Source: Puccinia triticina (Eukaryota > Basidiomycota > Pucciniomycetes > Pucciniales > Pucciniaceae). From it: a DNA stretch of 64,000 nucleotides. The translations under genes and the position numbers were made by a program. The stretch is taken from the NCBI RefSeq assembly GCF_026914185.1, contig NC_070564.1, positions 1,426,001 to 1,490,000 on the forward strand. Reading direction: 5' to 3'. Shown one piece after another: positions 61,542-64,000 of the stretch (positions are counted from its first letter, which is position 1; every line of letters starts with the position of its first letter). The notes beneath the pieces are model-generated. The model saw nothing but the letters and a program-made list of their open reading frames with translations, searched no databases and was not told where the DNA came from.

Positions 61542-62602
61542 AGTGGAGGTACTGGAAAGAATTATTATACGACCCTGAGGTATCTTTGAGAGCAGGATTG
61601 CTACTGCTTAGGCAATATAAAGTGGTGGGGGAAGGTAGTCGGCGTTCATAGATATTCCAGCGGAGCATTAAGATGTGACCGCAAGTCGAGTATGATTGGA
61701 CGCAAGTGGCAATTATTATCGCAACAGCACAATGCCTGAATGCTCTTGTGCTCTTGATTCTCACGGGTAAGCTTTTTGATTGTACTCAAGCAGAACGACA
61801 ATGCCGCCGGGAGAGGAAAGACATCTGTTCCTCATGAGGTATTGCCATTGCAACACCGGACATTTGTCCAGGAATTTATCCACATCCGGAGTTTATGCCC
61901 AAGGACAACAGCTAATAACGACAGATAATCACGGGATTTAAGATAGCAGGAGGCAGACACAAAAGCGCAATGCGCGGTGGCTGCTGAGGCGTGGCGACAC
62001 TTGCAATGGCAGGAGGTAGAGACAAAGGAGCAGTGCGCGCGGGCTGCTGAGGCCTGCCAACACTTGCGGTGAAATGCCGCATTTGGAGACAATTCGAGAC
62101 TATAAAAGGAGGCTTGAATCCACACCCATGGGACTTTTTCCCCCACGCAGATTGAGTGGGGATCAAAGGTCCTCCCGTGGTCTAGCGTATTTCCTGAGGC
62201 TCAGTTTGTCGTTTAAGGTACACCAAGAATACAGGCTTTGGGGCTGAAAATAGCAGTCCAAAATTTGGGCCTACCCAACCGCAAGCTTTTCAAGAATGGC
62301 TGTAATTGATGGGTTTGGAAAAACCCACCATTTTCAAAACATATTTCTCCTTCATCTACCCCATTTTGGGATCCACAGGTGACAAATTTTATTTTTGGTT
62401 AATTGACTGGTTTCTAATTGTGGATTTTTCATATTTGATACCCCCTTATATGTTGGCCATGGATGTGAAGCCAGGTGTAAATAACTTGTGGAGGGCTCTG
62501 CAGAGCCCCTGGAGTTGACTGAGGTGCGGGTTTGTGGTGATCGACTTCAGTCCCAGCAGCCCTCAGCAGCCCCAGCTGACGATTAAAAAGACAACCACAA
62601 CC
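61542..62602. other. Interval between the Helitron side and the CD2BP2-like gene
   Basis: Two imperfect copies of a roughly 63-base unit (GGCTGCTGAGG...GCAGGAGG) lie at 61945-62070. GACTATAAAAGGAGG at 62099 is TATA-like. The last 400 bases are AT-rich and should contain the promoter of the downstream gene. The Helitron 5' end may lie here. Confidence 0.4.
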
Positions 62603-64000
62603 ATGGCCAACAAACGAGCACTCGACCCACCCCTCGAGCAATCACCCACTTCACTCAACCAGGCTAAGAAAGTCAAGTTCGGAGCACTGCCCACTCTATC
62701 ATCATCTAAAACAGAAGGAAACAAGCCACCATCGGGTTCATCGTCTACATTCGAGCCGGGCGATGACGCGACCGATCTCCAATTCGACGAACTCAATCAG
62801 GTGGGCAAGATCAAGAAAGGGAAGGTCAAGGTGGACGGATATGACTCGGACTCGTCCACAGAAAACACCGAAGTCCGTAACAATAAGAAGAACAAATCGG
62901 CGGACGAGGATGACATCTTTGCAGACGAGAAGGAACAAACGGACGCAAATCTTCTCAAGAACCATCCCAAGTTTGAGAAGATTGACGTCGGACTCAAGGT
63001 TAAAAAGGGCGCCGAAGGTAAAGACTACTTGGACCTAGGTGATATCGAAGGACAAGAATTTGGTAAAGAAGAAGATGAAGGGGAGGAAGAGGAGGGGCAC
63101 AAAAAGAATGAAGATAGTAAGAAGCAACAGGAGGATGGCGACTTGGGGGACGATTATTCGGAAGAAGAGGAAGATTTCGTGCCGGGAGACGAGTTCGCGA
63201 ATGCTGATGACGCGCCGAGAGCCAGGAGGAAATCTAAAAAAGGCATGGGCTTCTTGCTCAGTAAATTTAACATGGCCGAGGAACTTCAAGAAGGTCGGAT
63301 GGCTGCCGATGGCAGCTACGTAGCCTCTGCCAAAGATCCCGAAGCCGTTCACGATAACTGGTTGGAGGGCGTGAATTCTAAGAAGGCCATCAAACAGGCC
63401 CGAGAAGCTAAACGGCTACGTGATGGTAAGCCCTACATCATTACTCTTCGTAGTCCGCGACTGACCGCGTTTTGGTTTCTCAATAGAACAACTACGTACC
63501 CAGGCAGAGAAGGAAGAAAGTATGACCTCACTTCGGACCCGTAAAGACTGTTACATCGCCCTTCTAGGCCTCTTACCGGCGGGAGATGGCCGATCGGTTT
63601 CTCAGATTCTATGCCAACTGGGCAACGATAAACGCGCCCTTCAACAAAATAAGCCGAAGAGGAAGGTGGGTAAGAAGAGTGCGATAGACAAATTGGTGCC
63701 CGAGTCGATGGACATTGACCACGACGATTCGGCGAAGGGCCACCGGGGCCGATCGACGCATGCCGAGCAGGAGGAAACGGGGAATATGACGACGGCGATG
63801 ACGACAAGCCAGACGAGATCAGATGAGGAGGTCAAGCTGGATCGCAGGATTGGAGAGATCACTGACCTCGCATCGATGCTCATGGGCACCCATGGCGAGC
63901 TGGATATCTACGACATGAGCCATGGCTCGATCACCGGGATCTTGAAGAGCGAAGGCCTCGTTCCACGGGACTGGGTCCCGCTGAGTACCCAGGACTCCTC
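62603..64000 (+). CDS. CD2BP2/Lin1-type U5 snRNP protein, 3' end outside window
   Basis: Exon 1 62603-63425, intron 63426-63486 (GTAAGC...CAATAG), exon 2 from 63487 to the window edge, in frame. ATG at 62603 follows ACAACC and starts MANKRALDPPLEQSP; the frame is open to 62534, but the additional 23 residues look non-coding. After an acidic, Lys-rich N-terminal half come KKGMGFLLSKFNMAEELQEG and DGSYVASAKDPEAVHDNWLE, the conserved core of CD2BP2/Lin1/Snu40, then LRTRKDCYIALLGLLPAGDG, as in the same family. The C-terminal GYF domain, which binds proline-rich ligands, is expected beyond the end. Yeast Lin1 and human CD2BP2 bind the U5 snRNP protein Prp6 during tri-snRNP assembly. Confidence 0.85.

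Overview
This window looks like nuclear DNA of a basidiomycete fungus, most likely a rust (Pucciniales). Three observations support this: short introns of about 55-115 bases with GTAAGT/GTATGT donors, TE-rich AT-leaning intergenic DNA carrying Ty3, Helitron, hAT, PIF/Harbinger, CACTA and Tc1/mariner-like elements, and ordinary fungal housekeeping genes. The rust assignment is an inference from overall character, not from a database match.

Layout. 0-6 kb: 3' end of a Ty3/gypsy element (integrase, a spliced gene on the opposite strand, low-complexity 3' region, polypurine tract, presumed 3' LTR) and a hairpin-forming tandem repeat. 6-21 kb: repeat-dominated DNA with foldback/MITE elements, some nested with clear target-site duplications, a kinase-like relic, and a 5'-truncated hAT transposase gene. 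21.1-22.2 kb: an ALKBH7-like dioxygenase gene. 22.7-25.8 kb: a decayed multi-exon gene with a signal peptide. 27.3-36.9 kb: a compact host block: CHMP7/Chm7 (-), 6-phosphofructo-2-kinase/fructose-2,6-bisphosphatase (+), mitochondrial ribosomal protein uL4m (-) and TAF7 (+). 38.86-42.54 kb: a structurally complete PIF/Harbinger element with both genes. 42.5-54 kb: more foldback and satellite-like DNA. 54.2-61.5 kb: a Helitron with a Rep-helicase gene broken by two TGA codons, preceded by an unrecognised spliced gene. 62.6 kb to the end: the start of a CD2BP2/Lin1-type splicing-factor gene that runs off the window.

How the genes relate. The host genes are unrelated housekeeping functions (nuclear-envelope ESCRT, glycolytic control, mitochondrial translation, TFIID, U5 snRNP, mitochondrial 2OG oxygenase). 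They sit in divergent or convergent pairs with short spacers, notably the 177-bp uL4m/TAF7 spacer. Transposons are almost absent between 27.3 and 36.9 kb and dense elsewhere. Intron junctions were read by eye from splice signals and frame continuity; coding lengths of the fully resolved genes are multiples of three.
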